Below are positions 1 through 13,721 of a stretch of 64,000 bases of DNA, piece by piece. Numbering within the stretch: position 1 is the stretch's first letter; the number at the start of each line of letters is the position of its first letter. Source of the stretch: an uncultured Opitutia bacterium (lineage in GTDB: Bacteria > Verrucomicrobiota > Verrucomicrobiia > Opitutales > Opitutaceae). The stretch is from NCBI GenBank assembly GCA_903862955.1, contig CAIPAH010000007.1, positions 1-64,000 on the forward strand, given 5' to 3'. The notes beneath the pieces are model-generated. The model did not search any database, was not told where the DNA came from, and saw only the letters and a program-made list of their open reading frames with translations. Position numbers and translations under genes: made by a program.

Positions 1-791
1 CGAAGAATCTTGGTCTGCGTGGCGGGCGCCATGTAGCAGATCTCGTCGAGGAAGATCGAGCCGCCGTCGCACAGCTCGAACTTGCCGATGCGCTGCCCGG
101 TGGCGCCGGTGAACGACCCGCGCTCGTGGCCGAACAGTTCGCTCTCGATCAGGTTGTCCGGGATGGCGGCGCAGTTGACCGCGATGAAGGGCTTGGCGGC
201 GCGGTGGCTGTGCTTCCAGATCGAGCGCGCGACGAGTTCCTTGCCCGTGCCGCTCTCGCCAGTGATCATGACTGTGACGTCGCTGGCCGTGACCTGGCCG
301 ATGATTTTGAAGACCTCCTGCATCACGGGCGAACTGCCGACGATGCCCTCCTTGTAATCCTCGGTGTTGATCGCCGGCTTGTAGTCCGCGGTGGCCTGCA
401 GGTCGGCGTGGGTCTTCAGCGCGGCTTCGGCGAGCGCCAGCACCTTCGGCGGATCAAACGGTTTCATCACGTAGTCGAACGCGCCGTATTTCATCGCCTC
501 GATCGCGGTCTGGGCCGTGCCAAACGCTGTCATCAGCACGACAAGCTGGCGCGGATTCACGGAGCGGATCAACCGCAGCGCCTCGATGCCGCCCATCCCA
601 CCCATGCGCACGTCGAGGAAAACCAAGTCCGGCGTGGGGCCTTTTTTGACCACGACGAGGCCCTGCTCGCCGCTGGCGGCCTCGCTGACCGTATAGCCGC
701 GGGAGGAAAACACGCGGGTCAGCGAATACCGGATCTCGGCATCGTCATCGATGATCAGGATCGTCGGGGGCTTGGCGGTGGTGTCGGGCAT
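1..791 (-). CDS. Sigma54-dependent response regulator, NtrC family (3' end outside window)
   Basis: The first 263 residues are present. An N-terminal receiver domain (about 10-125) has the acidic pocket IIDDDAE and a phosphoacceptor Asp at residue 60 (VFLDVR). A sigma54-interacting AAA+ domain follows, with Walker A GESGTGKE at 178-185, the sigma54 loop written GSFTGA at 225-230 and Walker B SIFLDE at 245-250. The C-terminal DNA-binding domain lies beyond the window edge. By family it would be phosphorylated by a sensor kinase and activate sigma54 promoters. No kinase is visible nearby. The segment after Walker B reads ICYMAPATQ where most relatives have a form of IGEMPLAVQ. It is divergent from the site-2 protease, with 69 bases between starts. 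The class is secure; the target is unknown. Confidence 0.93.
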   Translation of the reverse strand, partial: MPDTTAKPPTILIIDDDAEIRYSLTRVFSSRGYTVSEAASGEQGLVVVKKGPTPDLVFLDVRMGGMGGIEALRLIRSVNPRQLVVLMTAFGTAQTAIEAMKYGAFDYVMKPFDPPKVLALAEAALKTHADLQATADYKPAINTEDYKEGIVGSSPVMQEVFKIIGQVTASDVTVMITGESGTGKELVARSIWKHSHRAAKPFIAVNCAAIPDNLIESELFGHERGSFTGATGQRIGKFELCDGGSIFLDEICYMAPATQTKIL

Positions 792-860
792 GGCGAAAAA
801 TGGCCCGCGAAACAGCAATGAACGCTGGCGCTTTTGGCAGGCGGGCTTTGATTACTGCGC

Positions 861-1622
861 ATGTTTGGCTGGTCAATCAACTTGTTCCGCATCCGCGGCA
901 TTCAACTCGCGCTGCATTTCAGCTTCCTGCTGCTGCTCGCCTACGCCGCCATGGAGGGCTGGTCGGATGGCGGCTGGGTACAGCTGCTCTGGAGCGTCGG
1001 GATCCTGATCGCGTTCTTTGCCTGCGTCGTGCTGCACGAGCTCGGGCACTCGTTCACGGCGATGCACTACGGCATTCGCGTGCGCCGGATCCTGCTGATG
1101 CCCATCGGCGGGATGGCCGAACTCGACTCGATCCCGCGCCAACCCTCGCGCGAGTTGCTGATCACGCTCGCCGGTCCCGCCGTGAATTTCGCCATCGCCG
1201 CCGTGCTCTGGGCGCTCGTGGGCGCGGGCGGCGATGACTATCCGGCCGATGCCATGGGGTTTGGGCAGCTGCTGCTGCACGCCAACCTGTGGATGGGCTG
1301 CTTTAACCTGCTCCCGGTTTTCCCGATGGACGGCGGGCGTATCCTGCGGGCGCTGCTCGCGACGCAGCTGCCCTACCTGCGGGCCACTTTCTGGGCCGCA
1401 ACGGTGGGCAAGGTCCTCGCGGTGCTAGCCGGCTTGATCGCGGCGCTGGTGTTTCACAATTATCTCTCGGCATTTCTCTTCGCGTTCATTTTTGCCGCCG
1501 GCGATGCCGAATACCGCGCCGTCCGACGCCGGGAGATCGAGGATGCCCAATGGCGGGAAATGGCGAACCGGCTGTATCCGGTTCCCCCGCTCTCAGACGA
1601 ACCGCCAATCCTGGGCCCGTGA
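861..1622 (+). CDS. Site-2 protease family zinc metallopeptidase (M50)
   Basis: Polytopic membrane protein of 253 residues. The zinc motif HELGH is at 59-63 inside a membrane segment, and the third ligand is probably Asp157 in PMDGGR, after the NLLPVFP stretch. About five or six hydrophobic segments are visible. There is no PDZ domain and no C-terminal CBS pair, so this is the compact form of the family, not an RseP type. Such enzymes cleave transmembrane substrates within the bilayer, often in regulated signalling. The substrate cannot be told from context. It stands alone, divergent from the response regulator, and is followed by a hairpin terminator. Confidence 0.88.
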   Translation: MFGWSINLFRIRGIQLALHFSFLLLLAYAAMEGWSDGGWVQLLWSVGILIAFFACVVLHELGHSFTAMHYGIRVRRILLMPIGGMAELDSIPRQPSRELLITLAGPAVNFAIAAVLWALVGAGGDDYPADAMGFGQLLLHANLWMGCFNLLPVFPMDGGRILRALLATQLPYLRATFWAATVGKVLAVLAGLIAALVFHNYLSAFLFAFIFAAGDAEYRAVRRREIEDAQWREMANRLYPVPPLSDEPPILGP

Positions 1623-1644
1623 GCAGCCCGCCGGGTTTTGGCAC

Positions 1645-1683
1645 AAAAAAAGCGCCTGCGGCCGGAGCCGAGGCGCTTTCTTA
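1645..1683. terminator. Bidirectional intrinsic terminator between protease and tRNA-Ala
   Basis: A 9-base-pair stem (1649-1657 with 1671-1679) encloses a 13-base GC-rich loop. Read leftward it ends in a run of seven T residues, so it should stop the tRNA transcript. Read rightward it ends in TTTCTT and may also stop the protease transcript. Confidence 0.75.
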
Positions 1684-1686
1684 AAG

Positions 1687-1762
1687 TGGTGGACCCTAGC
1701 GGGTTCGAACCGCTGACCTCCTCAATGCCATTGAGGCGCTCTACCAACTGAGCTAAGAGCCC
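1687..1762 (-). tRNA. tRNA-Ala (anticodon GGC)
   Basis: A full cloverleaf can be folded on the minus strand: 7-base acceptor stem starting GGGCTCT, D-arm TTAGCTCAGTTGGTAGAGC, anticodon stem CCTCA/TGAGG around the loop ATGGCAT, and T-arm with GGTTCGAACC. The anticodon GGC reads the alanine codon GCC, which fits a GC-rich genome. The 3' CCA is encoded. The length is 76 bases. Confidence 0.96.
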
Positions 1763-1813
1763 ACTGCGAGAGGTGAGGAAAATCGAAGTTCCACGCCTGA
1801 ACGCAAGGACTTT

Positions 1814-2704
1814 TTAGCCGCTGTCCTCCTCCTTCATGCGGAAGGTCAGGTCGACCGTGTCCCCGCTCCAGCTCTTGGGCGGCGAGATGCGCTTGAAATG
1901 GCGGATGTCGTCCAGCACCGCGCGGTCAAATTCGTCACTGCCGGACGACCGGGTGATCCGGGCGCCGGAGATGGAACCGTCGGCGTTGAGCTGGAACTCC
2001 GCCTCGGCCGTGATCGAATCGCTCAGCCCGGGCGGCTTCTCGAGGTTTTCCTGCAGCCGCTGTTTGACCAGGGCGAAATAGGCATCGAGCAGGTCGCCCT
2101 CCTCGCGGGTCAGCGCCTTGCCGCCCGCGCCCGTCTTGCTCGCGGTGGATCCGCCATACACCCCGCCGTTCACGCCCTCGGTGTCGATGTGCTTGACCTT
2201 GGGATTGCCGCTGCCCGCGGCGCGGGCGGCCTTGTTCTCGCGGTCGAATTCGGCCTTGGAAATGCGTTTCTGCTCGGCCTCGCGCGCGGCGCGGTCCTTG
2301 GCCTCGATCTTCGCGCGGCGCTTCGCCTCGATGCGCTTCACGCTCTTGGCCAGGTCGGGAATCGCCGACTCGGGCTTCGGCGGGGCTTTGGTGACGGCCT
2401 TCTGGACGGGAGCCTTGGTGATGACGGGCTCGGGCTCCGGGGCTGACACCGGCGCCGGAGGAGTCGGCTTGACGGGCGTCGGCGCCGGGAGGTCGGGCAT
2501 GGTGACCTTGACTCCGCCCGGCACGCCGAGGGCAGGCGCGGCGGTGGAGCCGTAGTCATCGCCCGGCCCAGCGACCAGTACTAATATTTTCGGCGGCTCC
2601 TTCATCTGCACCTGCGCCAAGTAAGAAAGCAACACGATCACCGCCACGACGAGTCCATGCAGGCTCGCGGACAGGAAAAAGGCGCTCGGCGAACGGGCGG
2701 TCAT
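1814..2704 (-). CDS. TonB-family energy transducer
   Basis: This 296-residue protein has an N-terminal membrane anchor (about 8-30), then a Pro/Ala/Lys-rich linker typical of TonB/TolA proteins that span the periplasm, including a charged helical part (about 120-160). A C-terminal domain (about 205-296) carries the pattern of a TonB/TolA C-terminal fold (residues near AEFQLNADGSISGARI). It is the last gene of an exbB-exbD-tonB operon, 35 bases after exbD. By family it transmits proton-motive force to outer-membrane receptors. The linker is degenerate, so TonB versus TolA identity is not settled; exbB/exbD neighbours favour TonB. No receptor gene is in the window. Confidence 0.82.
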   Translation of the reverse strand: MTARSPSAFFLSASLHGLVVAVIVLLSYLAQVQMKEPPKILVLVAGPGDDYGSTAAPALGVPGGVKVTMPDLPAPTPVKPTPPAPVSAPEPEPVITKAPVQKAVTKAPPKPESAIPDLAKSVKRIEAKRRAKIEAKDRAAREAEQKRISKAEFDRENKAARAAGSGNPKVKHIDTEGVNGGVYGGSTASKTGAGGKALTREEGDLLDAYFALVKQRLQENLEKPPGLSDSITAEAEFQLNADGSISGARITRSSGSDEFDRAVLDDIRHFKRISPPKSWSGDTVDLTFRMKEEDSG

Positions 2705-2739
2705 GTCGGCAAAGGGATGACGCGTGGCAGGCGGAAACC

Positions 2740-3174
2740 TTAGTTCGGCGACTGCGTGTCGAAGGTGAACTTCAACAGGTTGTTCTTCTTCAGCTCATCC
2801 ATCAACAGGATGATCTTTTCATACGGCAGCTTGGCGTCGCCGCGGATGCGCATGACCGGCGGCTTGGATTCCGCGGCATAGCCCCGCAGGCGGGTCTTCA
2901 ATTCAGCGTAGGGCACCGGCGACGTGTGATTATCGAGGTAGAAGTTGCCGTGGGCATCGATGGAGATCGCCACGAAGCGCGCGTCCTTGTCGGGCTTCTG
3001 CTGCGGGCTCTTCGACTCCGACGGCAGGTTCACGGGGATCGTCTGCTCCTGCTGAATCAGCGGCGTGGCGATCATGAAGATGATCAGCAGCGTGAAGCCG
3101 AGATCGATCAGGTTGGTGACGTTGAGCTCCGAGATGGGGCTCGCGGTCTGTCTGCGGCGGAAGGTCCGTGCCAT
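2740..3174 (-). CDS. exbD: Biopolymer transport protein ExbD
   Basis: A 144-residue protein with one N-terminal membrane helix (about 22-41) preceded by SELNVTNLID, whose Asp24 corresponds to the conserved proton-path Asp of ExbD/TolR. The periplasmic domain continues to the end. The start ATG lies 8 bases after the exbB stop; a longer frame exists upstream but overlaps exbB and lacks family sequence. It should form the ion-driven motor with the ExbB encoded upstream and power the TonB protein downstream. Confidence 0.9.
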   Translation of the reverse strand: MARTFRRRQTASPISELNVTNLIDLGFTLLIIFMIATPLIQQEQTIPVNLPSESKSPQQKPDKDARFVAISIDAHGNFYLDNHTSPVPYAELKTRLRGYAAESKPPVMRIRGDAKLPYEKIILLMDELKKNNLLKFTFDTQSPN

Positions 3175-3182
3175 GGCGGGGC

Positions 3183-3887
3183 CTATTTGCTCTCCAGTTC
3201 GATGCGGTCGGCGAGGGAGCTGGCGTAATTCTCGAGCTCGGTGATGAGCTGCTTGGATTTGCCCAGGAGGAAATTGTAGCCGAACACCGACGGGATGGCG
3301 ACGAGCAGGCCGGCGATGGTGGTAAGCAGCGCGGCCGACACGCCGGGAGCGAGGGTCTTGATGCTCGCCGATTCCTGCACGGCGACGGCGCTGAAGGCCT
3401 CCATCACGCCCCACACCGTGCCGAGCATGCCGAGGAACGGCGCGCCAGTGACGATCGTCGCGAGGAAGATCATGCTCGATTCATAGCGCAGGATCTGGCG
3501 GGACAGCGCGCGCTGCAGGGCGTTTTCCGTGTGTTCCATCCGCGCCCGCAGGTCGGTGTCGCCCTTCTCCTTCCCGATCGCCGCGGCGCGCCAGTAGGAC
3601 TCGACGGCGTCGGAGAAGAGGTCGGCATACGGGATCGCCCGCTTGTTGCGGAACGACTCCGGCAGGTCGAGGACCGCGCGCTGGTCGTGCAGGTGCGACT
3701 CAAACGCGTGGTTGAGCTCCCGGAGCCGCTTCAGCTCGAAATGCTTCCCGATCATGACGGACCAGGCGAAGATGCTGACGACCGCCAGGACGCTGGTGAT
3801 GACCTGGCCTACCGGGTCGCAGCGGGCGAAGACGTCGATGATGTTGGTCGTCGCGAGGACGGGTGGGAAAAGGAGCGTGGCAACCAT
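3183..3887 (-). CDS. exbB: ExbB / MotA-TolQ family proton channel protein
   Basis: Inner-membrane protein of about 234 residues with three hydrophobic segments. The first is near the N-terminus, and the last two lie in the conserved MotA/TolQ/ExbB region, with a glycine-rich stretch GAPFLGMLGTVWGV and TIAGLLVAIPSVFGYN. It is the first gene of the exbB-exbD-tonB operon. I chose the ATG giving MVATLLF. An in-frame ATG at position 3920 would add 11 residues and cannot be excluded, since neither has a clear ribosome binding site. ExbB versus TolQ cannot be separated by sequence alone; no tolA-tolB-pal genes are visible. Confidence 0.9.
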   Translation of the reverse strand: MVATLLFPPVLATTNIIDVFARCDPVGQVITSVLAVVSIFAWSVMIGKHFELKRLRELNHAFESHLHDQRAVLDLPESFRNKRAIPYADLFSDAVESYWRAAAIGKEKGDTDLRARMEHTENALQRALSRQILRYESSMIFLATIVTGAPFLGMLGTVWGVMEAFSAVAVQESASIKTLAPGVSAALLTTIAGLLVAIPSVFGYNFLLGKSKQLITELENYASSLADRIELESK

Positions 3888-4003
3888 TGCAGAAAGAGTT
3901 GGAGAGTTTGGCGGGCGCATTCAACGGAAATTCCGGGCCGGCGGGCCCGATTCTGTTTGCGGCGCGCGACGCGGGATTTTCTCCTGACCGTTGCCGACTC
4001 CCC

Positions 4004-5116
4004 ATGGACTTCAAAACCCGCACGCTCCAGGAACTGCGCGACCGCCGCGGCACCCTGCCCTCCAAGCAAGCCGTGCTCGGCTTCGACGGCTTCGTCGACA
4101 CGATCGTGACGCCGGTGGCGATGCGAGCCGGCCAGGGCGAGAATTTCACGCCGATCGCGACCATCACGGAGTTCGGCCAGCGCATTCTCGGCGCCGCGGG
4201 CAAGAGCACGAACCTCGAGTTCTATCCCCGGATGGACAAGCTGGGCGGCAACGGCCCGATCATGGCCAACGCCCTCCTCGCGCAAGGCGCGCCCGTCACC
4301 TACATCGGCGCGCTCGGACGCACGGCGATCCACCCGGCGTTCGCGGACTTCGCGCAGCGCGCCAAGGTGGTTTCCCTCTGCGACCCGGCGGCGACGACCG
4401 CGGTCGAGTTCACCGACGGCAAGCTCATGCTGGGCATGATGCGCAGCCTCGACGAAATCACGCCGGCCCAGATTACCGCGGTCATGGGCGACGCCGCCTA
4501 TCGCGACGCCCTCGGCTCCGCGGACCTCGTCGGCCTCGTCAACTGGACGATGATTCCGAATTTGACGTCGGTCTTCACCGACCTCGTGACCCGCGTGCTG
4601 CCCCGCGTGGCGGCCCGTCCCGGCCGGATTTTCTTTTTCGATCTCGCCGACCCGGAAAAGCGCTCGTCCGCCGACCTGGCTTACGCGCTGGATACGATCG
4701 GGAAATTCGAGCAGTTCGGCCGCGTCACGCTCGGGCTGAACCTCAAGGAGGCACAGCAGGTGTTCAGCGCGCTGGGCTTCGGCACCGAGACCGAGTCGGA
4801 GAACGGGCTGCGGGCGATGGCGGAGAAGATTCGCGCCCGCCTCGACCTGACGACGGTCGTGGTTCACCCGAAGGAATCGGCGGCTTGCGCCACGCGCGAA
4901 GGCACTGCCTGGGTGCCGGGCCCCTATTCGGCCAAGCCGCTCATCACCACCGGGGCCGGCGATCACTTCAACGCCGGCTTTGTCGCCGCGCAGCTCATGG
5001 GTCTCGCACCCGAGTCCTGCCTCGGCCTCGGCGTCTGCACCAGCGGTCATTACGTGCGCACGGCGAAGAGCCCCTCGCTCGCCGATCTCGAAACTTTCCT
5101 CGCGAATTGGAAATAG
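4004..5116 (+). CDS. PfkB-family carbohydrate kinase
   Basis: A 370-residue protein with a ribokinase/PfkB-type ending. The anion-hole and catalytic-base motif TTGAGDHFNAG places the catalytic Asp at about residue 320, and an N-terminal substrate-side element reads GFDGFVDT. The middle has KLGGNGPIMANAL, like the conserved GGxxxN region. By family it phosphorylates a sugar or nucleoside using ATP; the substrate is not predictable. I start at the ATG of MDFKTRT because the upstream extension overlaps the divergent exbB start region and shows no family sequence. Thymidylate kinase follows 17 bases later, so the two may be cotranscribed. Confidence 0.82.
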   Translation: MDFKTRTLQELRDRRGTLPSKQAVLGFDGFVDTIVTPVAMRAGQGENFTPIATITEFGQRILGAAGKSTNLEFYPRMDKLGGNGPIMANALLAQGAPVTYIGALGRTAIHPAFADFAQRAKVVSLCDPAATTAVEFTDGKLMLGMMRSLDEITPAQITAVMGDAAYRDALGSADLVGLVNWTMIPNLTSVFTDLVTRVLPRVAARPGRIFFFDLADPEKRSSADLAYALDTIGKFEQFGRVTLGLNLKEAQQVFSALGFGTETESENGLRAMAEKIRARLDLTTVVVHPKESAACATREGTAWVPGPYSAKPLITTGAGDHFNAGFVAAQLMGLAPESCLGLGVCTSGHYVRTAKSPSLADLETFLANWK

Positions 5117-5133
5117 ACATTTAAATTCCCACC

Positions 5134-5781
5134 ATGCCTCTGAAATCCAAACCAGCCGGCAAGCTCATCTCCTTCGAAGGCTCCGAGGGCAGCGGCAAAT
5201 CCACGCAGATCATTCGCCTCGCTGCCCGCCTGCAGCAAGTCGGCCGCGAGGTCGTCTCGACGCGTGAGCCCGGTGGCACCGAGATCGGCGAGCAGATTCG
5301 CAACATCATCGTCCACAATTCCAAGGGCGACGAGATGTGCGCCGAAACCGAACTCCTGCTCTTCACCGCCGCCCGCGCGCAGGTGGTGCGCGAGGTCATC
5401 GCCCCCGCCCTCGTCCGCGGCGCGGTGGTCCTCAGCGACCGCTTTCTCGACTCGTCCACCGTCTACCAGGGCATCGGTCGCAACCTCGCGGCGGACCCCG
5501 TCTCGCAGATCAACCGCTTCGCCGTCGGCAACGTCATGCCCGACCTCACACTCGTCGTGGACGTGCCGACCGAGGTGGGACTCGCCCGGATCCAGCAGCG
5601 CGCCTCCGATTTGCCGGATCGCATGGAACGCGAGAACATCGATTTCTACAAAAAGATCCGCGAGGGCTACCTCGTGCTCGCCCGCGGCATGCCTGACCGC
5701 GTCGTCGTCGTCGACGGTACGCTGAGCCAGGACGCGCTCGAGAAAAAAATCTGGGCCATCGTCAAGGAACGCATCGGCTGA
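5134..5781 (+). CDS. tmk: Thymidylate kinase
   Basis: This 215-residue protein has a P-loop FEGSEGSGKST at 14-24, a TREPGGTEIGEQIR segment typical of dTMP kinases, and an SDRFLDSS motif (the DR(Y/F) signature) near residue 98. The length fits the family. It phosphorylates dTMP to dTDP for DNA synthesis. It lies upstream of the delta' clamp-loader gene, a pairing (tmk-holB) seen in many bacteria, which supports both calls. Confidence 0.96.
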   Translation: MPLKSKPAGKLISFEGSEGSGKSTQIIRLAARLQQVGREVVSTREPGGTEIGEQIRNIIVHNSKGDEMCAETELLLFTAARAQVVREVIAPALVRGAVVLSDRFLDSSTVYQGIGRNLAADPVSQINRFAVGNVMPDLTLVVDVPTEVGLARIQQRASDLPDRMERENIDFYKKIREGYLVLARGMPDRVVVVDGTLSQDALEKKIWAIVKERIG

Positions 5782-5797
5782 TCGGCGCGTTGCGCCC

Positions 5798-5897
5798 GTT
5801 GAAAGGTGAAAGTTGAAAGATACTGGTCTCGCAGCCCGTTCGCCAGATTCGACCCGTAGCCCTGCCGATCTTTCAATTTTAACACTCAGCTTTCAAC
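5798..5897. repeat. Imperfect inverted repeat between tmk and holB
   Basis: The left side carries GTTGAAAGGTGAAAGTTGAAAG (as two overlapping GTTGAAAG units, 5798-5819). The right side (5869-5897) carries ATCTTTCAA and CTTTCAAC, the complementary units, about 50 bases away. The whole occupies most of the 127-base gap. It looks like a dispersed hairpin element, not a coding feature. I see no other copy in this window. Confidence 0.55.
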
Positions 5898-5908
5898 TCC
5901 GCCCCCCC

Positions 5909-10801
<4,893 letters not shown>

Positions 10802-10855
10802 CGGTGGTTTTTCCTTTGCGCCTGCGCGCCTTTGCGTGAGCGTTTCCAGACCAGC

Positions 10856-13414
10856 ATGCCCGCCGAGACGAAAGTCACCCCGATGATGCAGCAGTATTTC
10901 GAGGTCAAACGTGGCCTGCCGCGCGACACGATCCTGCTCTTCCGGCTGGGTGATTTCTTCGAGATGTTCTTCGACGATGCCGTCGTCGCCTCGCGGCTGC
11001 TCGGGCTGACCCTGACCAAGCGCCAGGAGCACCCGATGGCGGGCATTCCCGCGCATTCCCTCGACAATTACGTCAGCAAGCTGCTGGCGCACGGCAAGAA
11101 GGTCGCCATCTGCGACCAGGCCGAGACCGCGCAGGCCGGCCGGCTCGTGCGGCGGCAACTCACCCGCATCCTGTCTCCCGGCACCACACTCGCGGCCAAC
11201 CAGCTGGAGGCGTCGCGCAATCACTACCTCTGCTCGCTCACGCTCGACGCCCACGGGCTGCACGCGGCGTGGCTCGAGTTGTCGACGGGTGAGTTTCGCG
11301 TCGCGACCGACGTCCACATTGCGAACCTGCTGCCGGTGCTGACGGCCCTGGATCCGGCGGAGATCCTCGTCGTCGAAGGCGCCCTCGCCCGCTGGGCCGC
11401 CGCGCCGCACGAGCAGATCGAGGTGCACGCGCTCCACGCGTTCTGCACGGGACGGCTCTGCACGGAGCTGTCGGGCTATCATTTTGAAACGGCCACCGGC
11501 GCAAAGACCGTGATGGACACGCTCGGCGTGCTCAACCTGCAGGGTTTCGGCCTCGCGCAGACGCATTCCGCGCTCGGGCCGGCCGGTGCGATGGTATTTT
11601 ACGCGACCGAGAATCTCTGCGCCAAACCCGAGAATCTTCGCGGCCTGCAGGAATACCGCAGTGCCGGCACGCTGCTGCTCGATCCCGCAACGCTGCGGAA
11701 TCTAGAAATCTTCGCCTCCGTGCGCGGCACTCGCGAGGCGTCGCTCTTGGGCGCCATCAACCGCACCACGACCGCCACGGGCGCGCGCCTTCTCGAACGC
11801 TGGCTCGCCGCGCCCACCCTCGACCTCGGTGAAATCAACCGCCGGCAGGCCTTGGTGGGCGAACTCCTCGCCCAGCCGTCCCGGTTGGCGGCGTTGCGCG
11901 AACTTTTGGCCAGCGTGCGCGACATCCCGCGCATCCTCGGTCGCCTGCAAAACCGCCTGCGCAACCCCCGTGAGCTCGGCGGCGTGCGCGACACCCTGCT
12001 GCAGATGCCCGCGCTCCAGGCGGAGCTGGCCGGCTTCGGCGGGCAGTTGGCGGCGGGCTACCAGCCACGGCTCGCGGAATTGCCCGCGCTGCGCGACCTG
12101 CTGCAACGCGGCCTCGCCGCAGAACTGCCGACTGATTTGGCGGAGGGAAATTACATCCGCGCCGGTTACGATGCACGGTTGGACGAACTCCGCTCGCTCA
12201 CCAGCAACAACAAGACCTGGCTCTCCGAGCTGGAACGCACCGAGCAGGAGCGCACCAGCATCCGCAGCCTGAAGGTCCGCTTCACGAACAATTTTGGGTA
12301 TTACATCGAGGTCACGAAGGCCAACCTGCACCTGGTTCCCGCCGACTACATTCGCCGCCAGACGACCGTGGGCGGCGAGCGCTACGTCACCGAGGCGCTC
12401 AAGCTGAAGGAGAAGGAGATCTTCCACGCCGAGGAAAACGCCCTCGCGCGCGAGCTGGAGCTGTTCAACGCCCTCGTGGCCGCGATCCTCGACGAGTCCG
12501 TGGCGCTCGCCCAGACCGCGGACGCCGTGGCGGAGTTGGACGTGCTCGCCGGCTGGGCGGTGTTGGCGCGCGAGTGGAATTACTGCCGTCCATCACTCGA
12601 CGAGGGCGACGTGTTGGAGATTTCCGAAGGCCGTCATCCCGTCGTCGAGCAAATGCTGAAAGCCCCTGACGCTGCCCTCGCCCGCGGCGCCAGCCAGGCC
12701 TTCGTGCCCAACGACACTTTGCTGGCCAGCACCGACGCGCAGATCGCGCTCATCACCGGTCCCAACATGGCCGGCAAGTCCACCTACATTCGCCAGGTTG
12801 CGCTGATCGCCCTCCTCGCGCAGGTCGGCTGCTGGGTGCCGGCCAAGTCCTGCCGGCTGGGACTCGTCGACCGGATCTTTTCCCGCGTCGGTGCGAGCGA
12901 CGACCTCGCGCGAGGCAACTCCACGTTCATGGTCGAGATGAACGAGACCGCCAACATCCTCAACAACGCCACCACCCGCTCGCTCATCATCCTCGACGAG
13001 ATCGGTCGGGGCACCTCCACCTACGACGGCCTTTCGATCGCGTGGGCGGTGGTCGAGCACCTCCATCGCGACCCTGAGAGCGGCCCGCGCACGCTCTTCG
13101 CCACCCACTACCAGGAACTCACCCAGCTCGAGAAGCACCTGCCACGCCTGCGTAATCTCTCGGTGGCGGTGAAGGAATGGAACGAGGAGATCGTCTTCGT
13201 CCGCCGCGTCATCCCCGGCGCCGCGGATCGCAGCTATGGCATCCAGGTCGCGCGGCTCGCCGGCCTGCCGCTCAGCGTGATCGACCGCGCCAAGACCATC
13301 CTCAGCCGCCTCGAAAGCGACGACGCCAATGTCTCGGTCCCCTCGCCCCAGGCCCGGCCGAAGAAGAAGATCACCGTCACGCCCCTCGATGACTCGCAGA
13401 TGAATTTACTCTAG
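10856..13414 (+). CDS. mutS: DNA mismatch repair protein MutS
   Basis: A full-length MutS1 of 852 residues. The mismatch-reading Phe-x-Glu motif is present at F34-F-E36 (GDFFEMFFDDA). The ATPase has Walker A GPNMAGKST at about 635-643, then SRVGASDDLARGNSTFMVEM and Walker B LIILDEIGRGTSTYDG. The C-terminus is short (MNLL). It recognises base mismatches and small loops after replication. The mutL partner is not in the window. The start MPAETKV lies just after the CTTTGCG repeat. A small unknown gene follows 14 bases downstream. Confidence 0.97.
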   Translation: MPAETKVTPMMQQYFEVKRGLPRDTILLFRLGDFFEMFFDDAVVASRLLGLTLTKRQEHPMAGIPAHSLDNYVSKLLAHGKKVAICDQAETAQAGRLVRRQLTRILSPGTTLAANQLEASRNHYLCSLTLDAHGLHAAWLELSTGEFRVATDVHIANLLPVLTALDPAEILVVEGALARWAAAPHEQIEVHALHAFCTGRLCTELSGYHFETATGAKTVMDTLGVLNLQGFGLAQTHSALGPAGAMVFYATENLCAKPENLRGLQEYRSAGTLLLDPATLRNLEIFASVRGTREASLLGAINRTTTATGARLLERWLAAPTLDLGEINRRQALVGELLAQPSRLAALRELLASVRDIPRILGRLQNRLRNPRELGGVRDTLLQMPALQAELAGFGGQLAAGYQPRLAELPALRDLLQRGLAAELPTDLAEGNYIRAGYDARLDELRSLTSNNKTWLSELERTEQERTSIRSLKVRFTNNFGYYIEVTKANLHLVPADYIRRQTTVGGERYVTEALKLKEKEIFHAEENALARELELFNALVAAILDESVALAQTADAVAELDVLAGWAVLAREWNYCRPSLDEGDVLEISEGRHPVVEQMLKAPDAALARGASQAFVPNDTLLASTDAQIALITGPNMAGKSTYIRQVALIALLAQVGCWVPAKSCRLGLVDRIFSRVGASDDLARGNSTFMVEMNETANILNNATTRSLIILDEIGRGTSTYDGLSIAWAVVEHLHRDPESGPRTLFATHYQELTQLEKHLPRLRNLSVAVKEWNEEIVFVRRVIPGAADRSYGIQVARLAGLPLSVIDRAKTILSRLESDDANVSVPSPQARPKKKITVTPLDDSQMNLL

Positions 13415-13428
13415 TTCGAGACTGCGAA

Positions 13429-13686
13429 ATGAAGTCGAATCTAGGCCAACCCACGAACCCGACCGACCCGGTGACGGTGCTGCTGCTAGCGGCGCGTGAG
13501 GACGCGGACTTTGGCAAACGTCTTCGCGCCGTGCTCCGGCTGCCGAGCTTCCAGCGAAAGTCCATGATCAACACCGCGCTCTACGAGATGCAGGCCAAGG
13601 GCGAGCCGCCGCTGTTGATGCAGGCGATCGCCTTGCTGTCCGACGATACCGCCGCGGAAAAGATGCTGCGCTATCTGGAAGAGTGA
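13429..13686 (+). CDS. Small hypothetical protein downstream of mutS
   Basis: An 85-residue, probably soluble helical protein with no motif I recognise. Segments such as TVLLLAAREDADFGKRL and SMINTALYEMQAKGEPPLLM suggest amphipathic helices. It follows mutS by 14 bases on the same strand, so it may be translated from the same message. Its position 3' of mutS and opposite aroF leaves function open. The codon pattern is GC-rich like its neighbours. Confidence 0.7.
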   Translation: MKSNLGQPTNPTDPVTVLLLAAREDADFGKRLRAVLRLPSFQRKSMINTALYEMQAKGEPPLLMQAIALLSDDTAAEKMLRYLEE

Positions 13687-13721
13687 ACGAGGTCGCGCCG
13701 GCTTCGGCGCGGCAGTCCGGC

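Noticed and set aside
126-821. Long plus-strand frame opposite the response regulator
   Set aside because: It mirrors a well-supported minus-strand gene and lacks any domain; it is a GC-driven shadow.
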